This document shows, piece after piece, positions 10,125 to 19,572 of a stretch of 64,000 nucleotides of DNA. The notes below the pieces were generated by a model. It saw only the letters and a program-made list of their open reading frames with translations. It did no database searches and was not told the origin of the DNA. The position numbers were made by a program, and so were the translations under genes. Position 1 is the stretch's first letter, and every line of letters begins with the position of its first letter. This DNA is from Prochlorococcus sp. AG-363-O16 (lineage in GTDB: Bacteria; Cyanobacteriota; Cyanobacteriia; PCC-6307; Cyanobiaceae), in assembly GCA_003280095.1 (NCBI GenBank), contig QCGA01000002.1, positions 52,643 through 116,642 on the forward strand, in the 5' to 3' direction.

Positions 10125-11894
10125 TTAATTAATTTTTCTTTTTCCTAATGAGAATTCTTCATGAACTGCTTGAAGACCCTCTATACCATTTTTTTCAGGT
10201 ACAACACAACTGATCCTAATTTCACTTGTAGCTATCATTGCAATATTTATACCTTTGTTTGCTAAAGCTCTAAACATTCTTGCTGCGGTTCCAGCTGTTG
10301 AAGGCATCCCAGCTCCTACTGCACTAATTCGAGCAATAGATGGACCATCTTTGAGATGTGCACCTGGCCATTGCGCTAATAGAGGGGCTAGTGTAAATCC
10401 TGCCTTTTCGCGATCTTCTTTTTTTAGAGTAAAACTAATATCTCGACTTCCATCTTTATGTTGTCTTTCTGATTGGACGATTGCATCAAGACTGATTCCA
10501 CCTTCCGCTAAAGTTGAGCATAGAGCGGCAGCTGTTCCTGGTTTGTCAGGCACTTTAATTACACTAAGTTGTGCTTGATCTTGGTCAAGTGCGACACCTC
10601 TAACATCTGGTTCATTGTTATTAATAATAGTAGGATTTATTTTGATTTCTTCTTCATTCAGTTCAAAAGAATCTGCGACTGATCGAAGAGCTTTAGTACC
10701 TAATGTTTCATTGATTACACAACTAACTTTAACCTCACTAGTTGCTATTAATCGAATGTTAATTCCAGCTCTTGATAATGTGTCAAATAGGTTTGCTGCG
10801 ATCCCTGGACGACCCATTATTCCAGCACCACTAATACTCAATTTAGTCATGCCTGCTTCGGCTAAAAGTTGTCCTCCAATTGTTTCTAGAATATTCTTAG
10901 ATATTTCAATGGCTCTAGTCATTTCTGATGCTGATACCGTAAAAGTAATATCATTGCTATTTCCTTCATGTGTTGATTGAATAATTAAGTCAACATTGAT
11001 TTTTTTTTCCGATAGAGTTTCGAAAAGCTTTGCTGCAACTCCAGGTGAATCAGGGAGATGAGAGATTGCAATTACTCCTTGATTTTCTAAAATTTCAAGA
11101 CCATCAACAGGTTTACCTAGTTCGAGTCCTTCTCGGCCTAATGATTTTGAAGATTTACTTGTTAGTTTAGTTCCTTCTTCTGGAGTCAGACTGGATCTGA
11201 CTACCAGATCAACTCCATAATTTCTTGCAATTTCTACTGCTCGAGGATGTAGTACTGCAGCACCTAGACTGGCAAGCTCTAGCATTTCATCGCAGCTAAT
11301 TTCTTTCATTAGTTGCGCATCTGGAACCTTTCTTGGATCTGTGCTAAGGACCCCTGGAACATCTGTATATATTTCACAAATGTCTGCATTTAGAGCTGCT
11401 GCTAAAGCAACCCCTGAGGTGTCGGAGCCTCCTCTTCCAAGAGTCGTGATTTCTGCAGTACCCCCACTACTTAGGCTTGTACCTTGAAACCCAGCGACCA
11501 CGACGACTTGACCTTGATTTAATAATCCAAGTATCCGATCAGTTCGAATTTCTAGAATTCTGGCTTTCCCGTGAGCAGATTCAGTCACAATTCCAACTTG
11601 TGCTCCTGTCATTGAAGTTGCTGGTATTCCTATTTCGTTCAATGCCATAGAAAGTAAAGCGATTGAAACCTGTTCACCAGTTGCTAGCAACATATCCATT
11701 TCCCTTTGAGGTGGATTGCTACTGATGGCATGGGCTAGTCCAGTTAGTTCATCTGTGGTATCTCCCATTGCAGAAACAACAATTACGAGGTCGTTACCAA
11801 GTTCTCTGTTGGTCGCAATCCTTCTTGCTACAGCCTGGATGCGTTCAACACTGCCGACCGATGTGCCACCGTATTTTTGAACCAGCAAAGCCAT
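10125..11894 (-). CDS. lysC: Aspartate kinase with four ACT units
   Basis: Phosphorylates aspartate, opening the lysine/threonine/methionine pathway. The kinase signature KYGGTSVG is at residues 7-14 and the kinase domain extends to about residue 245. The remainder holds four ACT regulatory units in two tandem pairs (their starts are marked by LPDSPGVAAKLF, GIMGRPGIAANLF, VPDKPGTAAALC and GMPSTAGTAARMF). This doubled ACT arrangement is the known cyanobacterial form and implies allosteric feedback by lysine and/or threonine. It is followed upstream on the same strand by holA, 13 bp away. Confidence 0.96.
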   Translation of the reverse strand: MALLVQKYGGTSVGSVERIQAVARRIATNRELGNDLVIVVSAMGDTTDELTGLAHAISSNPPQREMDMLLATGEQVSIALLSMALNEIGIPATSMTGAQVGIVTESAHGKARILEIRTDRILGLLNQGQVVVVAGFQGTSLSSGGTAEITTLGRGGSDTSGVALAAALNADICEIYTDVPGVLSTDPRKVPDAQLMKEISCDEMLELASLGAAVLHPRAVEIARNYGVDLVVRSSLTPEEGTKLTSKSSKSLGREGLELGKPVDGLEILENQGVIAISHLPDSPGVAAKLFETLSEKKINVDLIIQSTHEGNSNDITFTVSASEMTRAIEISKNILETIGGQLLAEAGMTKLSISGAGIMGRPGIAANLFDTLSRAGINIRLIATSEVKVSCVINETLGTKALRSVADSFELNEEEIKINPTIINNNEPDVRGVALDQDQAQLSVIKVPDKPGTAAALCSTLAEGGISLDAIVQSERQHKDGSRDISFTLKKEDREKAGFTLAPLLAQWPGAHLKDGPSIARISAVGAGMPSTAGTAARMFRALANKGINIAMIATSEIRISCVVPEKNGIEGLQAVHEEFSLGKRKIN

Positions 11895-11907
11895 TCAAGC
11901 TTGAAAG

Positions 11908-12954
11908 CTAATAGTTAATTATTTCAGTGTGAGGTAAATTCCTTGAGCGATTGTTGAGTAAACCATCTCGAAAAGAATTTTTTGGGGCGGCCCCACGTTT
12001 CAAATTTGCTTCTATTTCAAGTAATGCTTTTAGCAGATTCAGGAAATGTGTAGAACTTTGTCCTCGGAGCTGTTTTCTCATGACATAGATGCGCTTTGGA
12101 TTATTGATGCCAGCTGTTTTGGCAATTGTCGCCACATCCTTTATCCCATTTTGTTCTAGAAGGGTGACCCATAGCCACCCTCTAATTTGACCCGTGAGCG
12201 TCGCTATGATTTTTAGTGCTGGTTCACCAGTATCTAAGAGAGTATCTAATTTCGACAAAGCATCGCCAATATCGTTTGCTAATAATGATTCACCAACTTG
12301 AAGTGAGTTTGTTGTTACTTCTCCTATTAATGCATGAATGCTTTCAGAAGTGATTAAATTTGGTGTGATATTTGAATCATTGATTTTACTATTTTTAGAT
12401 GTAAATAATGCAAGCTTTTGTAGTTCTGAATAAATTTTTGTACTATCACAGCCTATTGCATTGACTAGCTTTAGAGCCGTTTCTGAATTTAATTTTAGTT
12501 CTAACCTTTCAGCTGTTTTAATTGCTAGTTCAGTTTGGCCTTTGAGATCCCAAATAGCTGGCAGTATAAAACTATTTTCTTTTGCTTTTTTGCTTTTTAT
12601 TAGTTCTTTAATGTATTTCGTAGTGCGTAATCTTGAGTCAGGTTTGTTTGTATTAATTAAAATTAGATAACTATTTTTAGGGATAAGTTCAATAGTTGTT
12701 TCAAATTTTTTTACTAGTTCGGTCGGGCATGAGTTGCAAAAGGGACTTTTTCTTAGAACAACAACTCTCCCTCCATTTCCAAAGGGTGGAGTTCTGGCTT
12801 CTGCCAATGCTTGATTGGCGTGCTCGTTATTGGATCCATCTAGACGGGTGAGGTTGATACTGCTCCAGTTGCAATCAATTATTTCATTTGAAAGAGTACT
12901 TATGAAATGATCAATTGCGGCAACATCGTCGCCCCAAATCAGATGGATAGGCAT
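11908..12954 (-). CDS. holA: DNA polymerase III delta subunit
   Basis: HolA (delta) is the wrench of the clamp loader that opens the beta sliding clamp. The 348-residue protein begins MPIHLIWGDD, the typical start of cyanobacterial delta (dsDNA metabolism starts with a degenerate P-loop region GDD), has the LxNTNKPDSRL segment of the AAA+-like fold at about 130-155, and a C-terminal collar region (LLKALLEIEANLKRG) shared by delta subunits. It lies 13 bp upstream of lysC on the same strand and diverges from cobH. Sequence conservation in this family is low, so the call rests on overall pattern and the N-terminal/C-terminal blocks. Confidence 0.85.
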   Translation of the reverse strand: MPIHLIWGDDVAAIDHFISTLSNEIIDCNWSSINLTRLDGSNNEHANQALAEARTPPFGNGGRVVVLRKSPFCNSCPTELVKKFETTIELIPKNSYLILINTNKPDSRLRTTKYIKELIKSKKAKENSFILPAIWDLKGQTELAIKTAERLELKLNSETALKLVNAIGCDSTKIYSELQKLALFTSKNSKINDSNITPNLITSESIHALIGEVTTNSLQVGESLLANDIGDALSKLDTLLDTGEPALKIIATLTGQIRGWLWVTLLEQNGIKDVATIAKTAGINNPKRIYVMRKQLRGQSSTHFLNLLKALLEIEANLKRGAAPKNSFRDGLLNNRSRNLPHTEIINY

Positions 12955-13017
12955 CTATTGTGATTACTAGTTTTTTTCATGATGATGCCTTAATGAATAA
13001 GGCGTTCTGGAGAGACT

Positions 13018-13644
13018 GTGGAGCGTTTTGATCACCCCATATTTACCCAAAGCATTCTTCATATTAAGAATCAATTAGGGGAAACAGGTTTGGAGCCCCT
13101 GGAGCAGCAGGTTCTTGAAAGAGTAATTCATAGCAGTGGTGATTTTGGACTCGAGCCACTGCTTCGGTTTAGTTCAGGTGCATGCCATAAAGGTTTGATG
13201 GCACTTAAAGCTGGTGCTCCAATAATTACTGATACAGCTATGGCTGCTGAAGCTGTGAGGCCAATGGCTGAGCGCACTTTAAAAACTCCCGTAAGGAGTA
13301 TTCGTGATTGGTCTCCAAATCAAGCACCGCGTGGGTCAACCAGACTCGCAGCTGGTATGAAGAAAGCTTGGGGAGATCTCACCAAGCTTTTTAAAGATCA
13401 ACAATCGCCCATTGTTTTGATTGGTAGTGCACCTTCGGCATTAGAGGTCCTTCTTGATCTGGTAGAGGATGGTGAGCCTCAGCCTAATTTGATAATTGGT
13501 ATGCCAGTAGGGTTTATTGGTGTTCAACAGAGTAAGAATCGTCTTGCCAAGAGTGGACTTCCTAATATTCGGCTTTTGGAAAGTCGGGGTGGAGCAGGTC
13601 TTGCAGCAGCAACAGTGAATGCTTTGTTGCGAGCAGCAAAATAG
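13018..13644 (+). CDS. cobH: Precorrin-8X methylmutase
   Basis: Moves a methyl group from C-11 to C-12 of precorrin-8X to give hydrogenobyrinate (or the cobalt equivalent, CbiC) in cobalamin synthesis. The protein starts at a GTG and is 208 residues long, the normal size. The catalytic histidine is in RVIHSSGD (H38), and the family blocks SGACHKGLMALKAGAPIITD and GMPVGFIGVQQSK follow. Picocyanobacteria make pseudocobalamin through this pathway. The gene sits alone between divergent holA and convergent mutS. Confidence 0.94.
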   Translation: MERFDHPIFTQSILHIKNQLGETGLEPLEQQVLERVIHSSGDFGLEPLLRFSSGACHKGLMALKAGAPIITDTAMAAEAVRPMAERTLKTPVRSIRDWSPNQAPRGSTRLAAGMKKAWGDLTKLFKDQQSPIVLIGSAPSALEVLLDLVEDGEPQPNLIIGMPVGFIGVQQSKNRLAKSGLPNIRLLESRGGAGLAAATVNALLRAAK

Positions 13645-13691
13645 TTTCTAGAAATATCTACTGAGTAGACAAATTTATATATATTTTTTGA

Positions 13692-16469
13692 TTATTTTTT
13701 AAAACAAATTTCATTATTTGATTTCGAATTCTGATGTTCAAGTTGATTCAGGATTGTTTTTGCTCTCTGAACTACATCTTTTGGTACTCCAGCAAGTCTG
13801 GCTGCTTCAATTCCGTAACTTCTGTATGCACCCCCTGGGACGACATGGTGAAGAAAAATAAGATCTTCGCCTGTTTCCTCTACTAAGACTTGGAAATTTT
13901 CTACATTCTTGAGATTGTCAGATAAGGAATTTAATTCGTGATAATGAGTTGCGAAAACAGTTCTACTTTTTAGATTCTGTGCCAAGCACTCGCTAACTGC
14001 CCACGCAATAGACAAGCCATCAAAAGTTGCAGTACCTCTACCAATCTCGTCTAATAGGACTAGTGAAAGATTTGTTGCTTGGTTGAGTATTGCAGCTGTT
14101 TCTGCCATCTCAACCATGAAAGTTGATTGGCCCGCAGATAGGTCATCAACCGCTCCTACTCTTGTGAAGATTCGATCTGCCAAAGCAAGTTTGGCGTACT
14201 TTGCAGGGATCCAACTTCCTATTTGAGCAAGTATTTGCGCCAAGCCAATTTGTCGAAGATAACAACTTTTGCCACTAGCATTTGGTCCAGTCAGAACTAT
14301 CAGATCAGTTCCTGATCCAAGATCTATATCATTAGGTTTAAAAAACTTTTCAACTAATAATTGTTCCACAACTGGGTGACGACTTTGTTTGACTTCAAGT
14401 GTGCGATTAGCTGTATTTTGACTGAGAATTTCAGGACAACAATATCCATTAGTAGCTGCAACATCAGCTAGGCTAGATAAAGCATCTAGGCCAGCTATTG
14501 CCCTAGCTGCTTTGCGTATTCCTTTGGCTTGACTTCCTACCAATTCTCTTAGCTTACAGAACAATTCATATTCGCGTTGTGCAGCCCTTGCTTTGGTTTG
14601 GAATATTTTTCCTTCGCGAGATTTTAGATCTGGGGTGATAAAGCGTTCCTCATTCGCAAGTGTTTGTCTACGTATCCAATGTTTAGGTACTGTTCCTGAT
14701 TTAGCTTTGCTGACCGAAAGGAAATATCCAAATGTTCTATGAAATTGGAGTCGTAGATTTGCTATGCCGCTAGCCGAGCGTTCCAATAATTCTTGTTTTT
14801 CAAGCCATTTATCTTGATCATCTAGTTGATTTCTTAGTCCATCAAGCAATAGATCTACACCATCATGAATAAGTCCTCCTTCAGTCAGACTGAGAGGGGG
14901 GTCTTCAATTAATTGATGGCGAATATTTTTGGCCAATTCCAACAGTTTAAAATTCACATTAAGGAGGTCTTCCATCCATTGAGGAGATTTTTTAAATATT
15001 CCTGCTAATAGTTCTGAAACCATAGGAAGACGCTCTATACCTTCAGAGATGGCTACCAAATCTCTGGCACCAGCTTGACCGGCTCCTGCTCTGCCGGCCA
15101 GCCGTTCAAGATCACTCATTGAGCGGAGCAATCTTCTTATTTCATTTCTCAATTGCTTCTCTTCTACAAGAGTGCTAATTACTTGTTGACGAGCAAGTAT
15201 TGAGTCCACATTCATTAATGGTGTCTCTATCCAACGACGCAGACAGCGTCCTCCCATTGCGGTTAAAGTTCGATCTAATGCCCACAAGAGAGACCCATGG
15301 AATTGTCCGTCTCTTTGTGTTGCAGTTAGTTCTAGATTTCTTCGAGTTTGCGAATCAAGTATTAAACAGTCTCCATCAAAGGTGCACTTAGGTCTCTCTA
15401 GTGGAATAGGCATTGATTTGTTTTCTATGTCTGTATCTAAAGAAAGAGGTTTGGTCTCATGTAAATATGCCAATAGACCGCCTGCTGCTCTTATTGCTAG
15501 TGGAACTTCTTGTAGACCTAGTCCATCGAGAGTGCTTAGTTGATATTGAATGCGGAGTGCTTGTTCTGCTTCGGGTTGAGTAAAGGGAGTGCTTTCTACT
15601 GAAGTTAGATGTAGTTGATCTGGACACCAGCTGGGTTTATTTGATGGATCACCTTCGCAGCAGAGCAATTCAGCAGCATCTATGCGACTCAATTCTTGAT
15701 GCAGTGGAGAGATTCCTTCTCTTTGTGTTACTAGAAATTCACCTGTACTTATATCAGCGCAGGCGAGTCCCCAAGAGAATTTCTGATCTATTTTCTCAGG
15801 TTCCACAACAACAGCAGCGAGCCAATTGTTTTTTCGTGCAGTTAGTAATCCTTCTTCAATAACGGTGCCAGGGGTTAAAACTCTTGTAATTCCTCTTTTT
15901 AAAAGTGCTCCTTTTGATGGAGTGGTTTCTAATTGATCACATATGGCTACGCTGAGTCCTTTCCGAATTAATTCTGAGCAATAGCGTTCTACTGAATGGT
16001 GGGGAATGCCTGCCATAGGAACTCTGCCAATGCTTTTCCCTGCTTCTTTGCCGGTTAGCGTTAATTCCAGCAGGTGGGATAGTTCAATTGCATCTTCAAA
16101 AAAACATTCAAAGAAGTCGCCTAGCCTATAGAGCAAAATCCTTTCTGGGTTTGACTTTTTTAGTTCTACGTAATGCCGCAGTACCGGCGTGAGTTGATGT
16201 TGATCAACCAATGTGTGATTTGACCACGTAGGCAGATCGTTATTTGGTGATTGAGTAGTTTTTTTGGTTGTATATGTTCCCGTTCTTTGGGTTTCAGTTC
16301 TTGATCTGCTTTGTTTACGAGGTCTGATAGCAGCATCTTTGGTTAGGTCTTGGTCAGAAAGTTCAGAGTTTTCTGCTGTTTCAGTATTGCCATAGGAAAT
16401 ATGCTCCGTTGAGACCGGAGGGATTGAGCCAAATAAGCTGCCCTGCAAGGGCTCACTCTCACGATTCAT
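13692..16469 (-). CDS. mutS: DNA mismatch repair ATPase MutS
   Basis: Recognises base mismatches and small loops and starts repair. Using the ATG at 16469 (925 residues), the mismatch-contacting Phe-x-Glu lies in GDFFECFF near residue 120, the connector and lever domains follow, and the C-terminal ABC-type ATPase has Walker A GPNASGKS (728-735), LDEIGRGT (Walker B) and FATHYHEL. The frame stays open to a TTG at 16544, but that extension ([11 protein letters not shown]) looks unrelated to MutS and the ATG start has GGGTGGGAAG just upstream, so I prefer the shorter form. A Gln/Thr-rich extension of about 90 residues precedes the mismatch domain. Divergent from psbZ. Confidence 0.95.
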   Translation of the reverse strand: MNRESEPLQGSLFGSIPPVSTEHISYGNTETAENSELSDQDLTKDAAIRPRKQSRSRTETQRTGTYTTKKTTQSPNNDLPTWSNHTLVDQHQLTPVLRHYVELKKSNPERILLYRLGDFFECFFEDAIELSHLLELTLTGKEAGKSIGRVPMAGIPHHSVERYCSELIRKGLSVAICDQLETTPSKGALLKRGITRVLTPGTVIEEGLLTARKNNWLAAVVVEPEKIDQKFSWGLACADISTGEFLVTQREGISPLHQELSRIDAAELLCCEGDPSNKPSWCPDQLHLTSVESTPFTQPEAEQALRIQYQLSTLDGLGLQEVPLAIRAAGGLLAYLHETKPLSLDTDIENKSMPIPLERPKCTFDGDCLILDSQTRRNLELTATQRDGQFHGSLLWALDRTLTAMGGRCLRRWIETPLMNVDSILARQQVISTLVEEKQLRNEIRRLLRSMSDLERLAGRAGAGQAGARDLVAISEGIERLPMVSELLAGIFKKSPQWMEDLLNVNFKLLELAKNIRHQLIEDPPLSLTEGGLIHDGVDLLLDGLRNQLDDQDKWLEKQELLERSASGIANLRLQFHRTFGYFLSVSKAKSGTVPKHWIRRQTLANEERFITPDLKSREGKIFQTKARAAQREYELFCKLRELVGSQAKGIRKAARAIAGLDALSSLADVAATNGYCCPEILSQNTANRTLEVKQSRHPVVEQLLVEKFFKPNDIDLGSGTDLIVLTGPNASGKSCYLRQIGLAQILAQIGSWIPAKYAKLALADRIFTRVGAVDDLSAGQSTFMVEMAETAAILNQATNLSLVLLDEIGRGTATFDGLSIAWAVSECLAQNLKSRTVFATHYHELNSLSDNLKNVENFQVLVEETGEDLIFLHHVVPGGAYRSYGIEAARLAGVPKDVVQRAKTILNQLEHQNSKSNNEICFKK

Positions 16470-16625
16470 CTTCCCACCCTGACCTATTAGATGCAGCATG
16501 GTAAGAGTCTTGTTTTGCTTTGATGTGAAGCCTCGCGACACCAACGCCGATCTTTGCCCAGAAACTACAACCTCATGGGAGAATATGAAGATGATCTGAG
16601 CATTGGCTCAACCAATCCATTTCCC

Positions 16626-16853
16626 ATGGCGCTGCAGACAATTAACTTCTTCCTCATCAATGCACTTTTGTTGATGACATTGATTCTGACAGTGGGAGTT
16701 CCAGTTCTTTTTGCAACTAACCCATCCCCATACGGTACAGCTGCTTATCGTGGTCAAAATATTAGGTTGATCGAGATAGGCAGTGGAATTTGGTTCCATT
16801 TATTGCTTCTTGAAGCGTTTTTAGGTGAGTTTCTGACTCATCAGGTTCTCTAA
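16626..16853 (+). CDS. psbZ: Photosystem II protein PsbZ (divergent)
   Basis: PsbZ is a small two-helix thylakoid protein at the periphery of photosystem II. The first hydrophobic helix contains LLLMTLILTVGVPVLFAT, matching the VGVPV(L/F)A signature of the family; a short polar loop follows, then a second hydrophobic segment (IGSGIWFHLLLLEAFLGEFL). I chose the ATG at 16626 (75 residues) because the upstream open stretch beginning at 16554 is polar and unlike PsbZ. Placement between mutS and ribH matches my memory of other picocyanobacterial genomes. The second helix is less conserved than the first and contains two glutamates, so a small indel or lineage-specific divergence is possible. Confidence 0.72.
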   Translation: MALQTINFFLINALLLMTLILTVGVPVLFATNPSPYGTAAYRGQNIRLIEIGSGIWFHLLLLEAFLGEFLTHQVL

Positions 16854-16963
16854 AAGCTACAAAAGCTTTCAAAATTTCTTTCTTTATCAGTCTGCCTTGG
16901 ATTGATCTTCAACTTCCCGAGATGGCAGCTGTCCCTATAGAGTATTTTTTTTACTCTTAGTGG

Positions 16964-17452
16964 ATGACTGTTTTTGAAGGACGTTTTACAGATGCGGCTG
17001 ATTTTCGAATAGCTGTGGTAGTAGCTCGTTTCAATGATCTTGTGACTAGCAAGCTATTGAGTGGATGCCTTGATTGTCTTTCAAGACATGGAGTTGATAC
17101 TCAAGAAACAAGTACTCAACTTGATATAGCTTGGGTCCCTGGTTCATTTGAATTACCTATAGTCACAAAAAAATTGGCTAATAGCGGCCAATATCAAGCT
17201 GTAATAACCCTAGGGGCCGTGATTCGAGGCGATACTCCCCATTTCGATGTTGTTGTGGGAGAAGCTAGTAAGGGGATTGCATCAGTATCAAGAGAGACAG
17301 GTATTCCAGTTGTTTTCGGTGTTTTGACTACAGATACGATGCAACAGGCTCTTGAGAGGGCAGGAATCAAAAGTAATCTTGGGTGGAGTTATGGCTTGCA
17401 AGCCTTAGAAATGTGTTCATTAATGAGAACTATTGATTCAGGTATTTCTTGA
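16964..17452 (+). CDS. ribH: 6,7-dimethyl-8-ribityllumazine synthase
   Basis: Catalyses the penultimate step of riboflavin synthesis, joining 5-amino-6-ribitylaminouracil and 3,4-dihydroxybutanone phosphate. The 162-residue protein has the substrate-binding aromatic block [21 protein letters not shown] (residues 57-65) and the [12 protein letters not shown] block with catalytic H93, in the order expected for lumazine synthase. Length is standard for the icosahedral/pentameric enzyme. No FMN riboswitch-like structure was recognised in the 110 bp upstream. Confidence 0.96.
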   Translation: MTVFEGRFTDAADFRIAVVVARFNDLVTSKLLSGCLDCLSRHGVDTQETSTQLDIAWVPGSFELPIVTKKLANSGQYQAVITLGAVIRGDTPHFDVVVGEASKGIASVSRETGIPVVFGVLTTDTMQQALERAGIKSNLGWSYGLQALEMCSLMRTIDSGIS

Positions 17453-17533
17453 TAATTGATAGTTTTCATTGACCAGTGCGCTGTTTTTGGTGCATGCTGT
17501 TGTTGCTCCTAGGTTTATCCCTTTGAGCTTTAT

Positions 17534-17605
17534 GCGGATGTAGCTCAGTGGTAGAGCATCTCCTTGCCAAGGAGAGGGTCGAGAGTTCGAATCTCTTCAT
17601 CCGCT
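17534..17605 (+). tRNA. tRNA-Gly (anticodon GCC)
   Basis: A complete 72-base cloverleaf can be drawn by eye: acceptor arm GCGGATG pairing with CATCCGC, D arm GCTC-AGTGGTA-GAGC, anticodon arm TCTCC-TTGCCAA-GGAGA with anticodon GCC at 17566-17568, and a T arm GAGAG-TTCGAAT-CTCTT. The discriminator base is T and CCA is not encoded. It marks the border between the core block and the polysaccharide genes that follow. Confidence 0.97.
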
Positions 17606-18094
17606 TTAAATTGGATATTTGACATCAGTTTTTTTAAGAATTAGCAAGTTTTGAGTTTTTGATTGCTGGAAACCAAGTTGCTTATAAAACTCATACCCTT
17701 TTGTTGTCATCAAGTAGGTTTTTTCTACGTTTCTTATCTGCTTAGCATTTAGTAATGCGTTGACAACCTTCCTTCCTAGTCCAAGGCCCTGCAAGTCTTC
17801 AGCGACAACTATGTCCCAAAGAACGGCGCGGTAAATTCCATCACTAGTGGCTCTCCCAAAACCTACAATTCGTGGGCCTTGCCACAAACTTATTATGACG
17901 TTGCTACCAGCGAGAAGATGTTGAAGTTGTGGTTTTGTTCGACCTTTTGCCCAGAATGCATAGTTGTCAAAGAGTAGTTTGAGTTTGATAAGGCCTCTCA
18001 TTGGCACAAAATTTGGCCCAAGTCCTAGAAGCCGGAGACCAGGTGCTCCTGGGGCATGCTGAACGAGTTGTATTGTCTTGTCAGCCATTGTCAT
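17606..18094 (-). CDS. GNAT family N-acetyltransferase
   Basis: A 162-residue acetyltransferase of the GCN5-related family that transfers acetyl from acetyl-CoA to an amine; the substrate cannot be told from sequence. The acetyl-CoA-binding motif A appears as VVAEDLQGLGLGRKVVNALL (around residues 100-120), preceded by the VGFGRATSDG strand and followed by a C-terminal YEFYKQLGFQQSK block typical of GNAT motif B. Its stop codon abuts the 3' base of the tRNA-Gly on the other strand. Similar genes are common in picocyanobacterial core genomes, so this is probably the last core gene before the variable block. Confidence 0.85.
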   Translation of the reverse strand: MTMADKTIQLVQHAPGAPGLRLLGLGPNFVPMRGLIKLKLLFDNYAFWAKGRTKPQLQHLLAGSNVIISLWQGPRIVGFGRATSDGIYRAVLWDIVVAEDLQGLGLGRKVVNALLNAKQIRNVEKTYLMTTKGYEFYKQLGFQQSKTQNLLILKKTDVKYPI

Positions 18095-18202
18095 TACTAT
18101 ATTCCTGGAGTATCTTCTGTGGTCAAGTTAAACCTCAATTCGGCTAGAAAAGTGGTGGTTAGTCAGTGTGAATTGTGCGTAAACATGATTTAATTTTTTG
18201 TG

Positions 18203-18222
18203 AACCAAGTTCTTACTTGGTT
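18203..18222. promoter_or_regulatory. Perfect 8-bp inverted repeat upstream of the sulfatase gene
   Basis: AACCAAGT, a TCTT loop and ACTTGGTT form a perfect 8-bp stem 16 bp before the predicted sulfatase start. It is not followed by a T run on the plus strand, so it does not look like an intrinsic terminator for upstream genes; an operator or a 5'-UTR hairpin hindering ribosome access are alternatives. No partner regulator is visible. Confidence 0.35.
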
Positions 18223-18238
18223 GCCATGATGAGTTGGA

Positions 18239-19483
18239 TTGGGTTTCAGAATCGGGGTTGTGTCAAATTCAAATCAATTAGTTCAAAATTGGTTGTTGAT
18301 CAGTTTTGATCAATGGAGAGGTGATTGGTTACATCAGCCATGGCTTCAACTACCCGTTATTAATGGTTTGGCCAGAGAAGGTTGGACTCTTCGACGTTGC
18401 TATACATCGAGTCCTCAGTGTGTACCTGCTCGTGCTAGTTGGTTAACTGGAAAGACACCGGGGGAGCTAGGCGTTACTCAGAACATCGAATATCAAGTCC
18501 CTGAGGATTCACCATCATTTGTTAGACAACTTCGGGACAACCATAATTATCAAACTGCTTTAGTTGGGAAGACTCATTGGACTCCTCACAAAGAAGGGAT
18601 AGATTTGAGAGATAATTTACCTTTATTGCAATCTCTTGGATTTGATAAAGTTCGCGAGATTGCAGGCCCACGTGCTTTGGCAGTCTTGGATTGTGAGCTG
18701 ACGGATTGTTGGAGGAAAGCAGGGGTACTTTCAAAATATCGAGATGATTTGGAGGATCGTTATAGAGATGGTTGCGTTCATACCGTGAGGCCTACTGTTT
18801 TGCCTGATGAGTTATATCCTGATCGTTGGTTGACTCATGTGGCTCTAGAAGAATTGAAGTTATTAAAAGCTGATAGGCCTTGGTTGCTTTGGGTCAGTTT
18901 TCCAGGTCCCCATGAACCTTTCGATGTGCCCGAGAAATGGCGTGAAATATGGGGTAATGGCCCTATTCCTGATCCAATTCCCAGACCAAGCAATCTTCGT
19001 AAACTCCTTGAAGTGGCTTCTTTAGGGAGTGCGCTCTCCGGGAAATTAGAGCGATGGCCTCATGGCATCCCTCTTGAAGCTCAACGCAAACTAAGACGTG
19101 ATTACGCTGACCATTTAAGTTTTCTAGATTCTCAAGTTGGAGAGTTGTTGTCTGCCTTACGGAAAAGGTCTGATTTTCATAGGACAGCCATTAGCTGTTG
19201 CAGCGATCATGGAGAGCTCTTGGGCGATTGGGGCTTGCTATTAAAGGGATGTTTTTTGGAGGGCGCAATTCGCAGCTTGTTTCTGCACCGTCCTCCAGGA
19301 GGTCGTCAAATTTTTAGAAGGCTATCTCAAATCACAAATCGTCCTTATGGTTTAACCCAGGCGATGTGGGCAGCTGCAGATGCTGTTAGCGATCCTCAAA
19401 GTGGAAGCTTTGGTCATCGCATGCGTTCTATGTCCTCTGAGGTGTTAGTTGAATTTGGTTCGGAAAAATTAATAATTAAGTAG
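18239..19483 (+). CDS. Type I sulfatase (formylglycine-dependent)
   Basis: A 414-residue member of the alkaline phosphatase superfamily that would hydrolyse a sulfate ester. The CVPAR pentapeptide (C61) fits the C-x-(P/S/A)-x-R signature whose cysteine is converted to formylglycine; it is preceded by SFDQWRGDW with a metal-binding aspartate (D24) and followed by VGKTHW and SDHGELLGDWGLL, matching the remaining metal and sulfate-binding blocks. There is no signal peptide, so it probably acts in the cytoplasm. The start is a weak TTG at 18239; a GTG at 18260 is also possible. The substrate is unknown; sulfotransferase genes lie nearby (19.6 and 29.0 kb). The required formylglycine-generating enzyme is not in the window. 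Confidence 0.85.
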   Translation: MGFRIGVVSNSNQLVQNWLLISFDQWRGDWLHQPWLQLPVINGLAREGWTLRRCYTSSPQCVPARASWLTGKTPGELGVTQNIEYQVPEDSPSFVRQLRDNHNYQTALVGKTHWTPHKEGIDLRDNLPLLQSLGFDKVREIAGPRALAVLDCELTDCWRKAGVLSKYRDDLEDRYRDGCVHTVRPTVLPDELYPDRWLTHVALEELKLLKADRPWLLWVSFPGPHEPFDVPEKWREIWGNGPIPDPIPRPSNLRKLLEVASLGSALSGKLERWPHGIPLEAQRKLRRDYADHLSFLDSQVGELLSALRKRSDFHRTAISCCSDHGELLGDWGLLLKGCFLEGAIRSLFLHRPPGGRQIFRRLSQITNRPYGLTQAMWAAADAVSDPQSGSFGHRMRSMSSEVLVEFGSEKLIIK

Positions 19484-19572
19484 TATAATTTTTTTCTTAA
19501 AATGTTTTTATGTTCTTAAATATCCTATGACTTAATGGAGAATTATATTGTTTTTAGTAGGTGGAGTTAGAC

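Noticed and set aside
16470..16544. N-terminal extension of MutS from a TTG at 16544.
   Set aside because: The extra 25 residues do not resemble MutS and a good ATG with an upstream GGGTGGGAAG is present at 16469.
17534..17605. Possible attachment-site duplication of the tRNA-Gly 3' end.
   Set aside because: No second copy of the last ~20 bases of the tRNA was found by eye in the window and no integrase gene is present.
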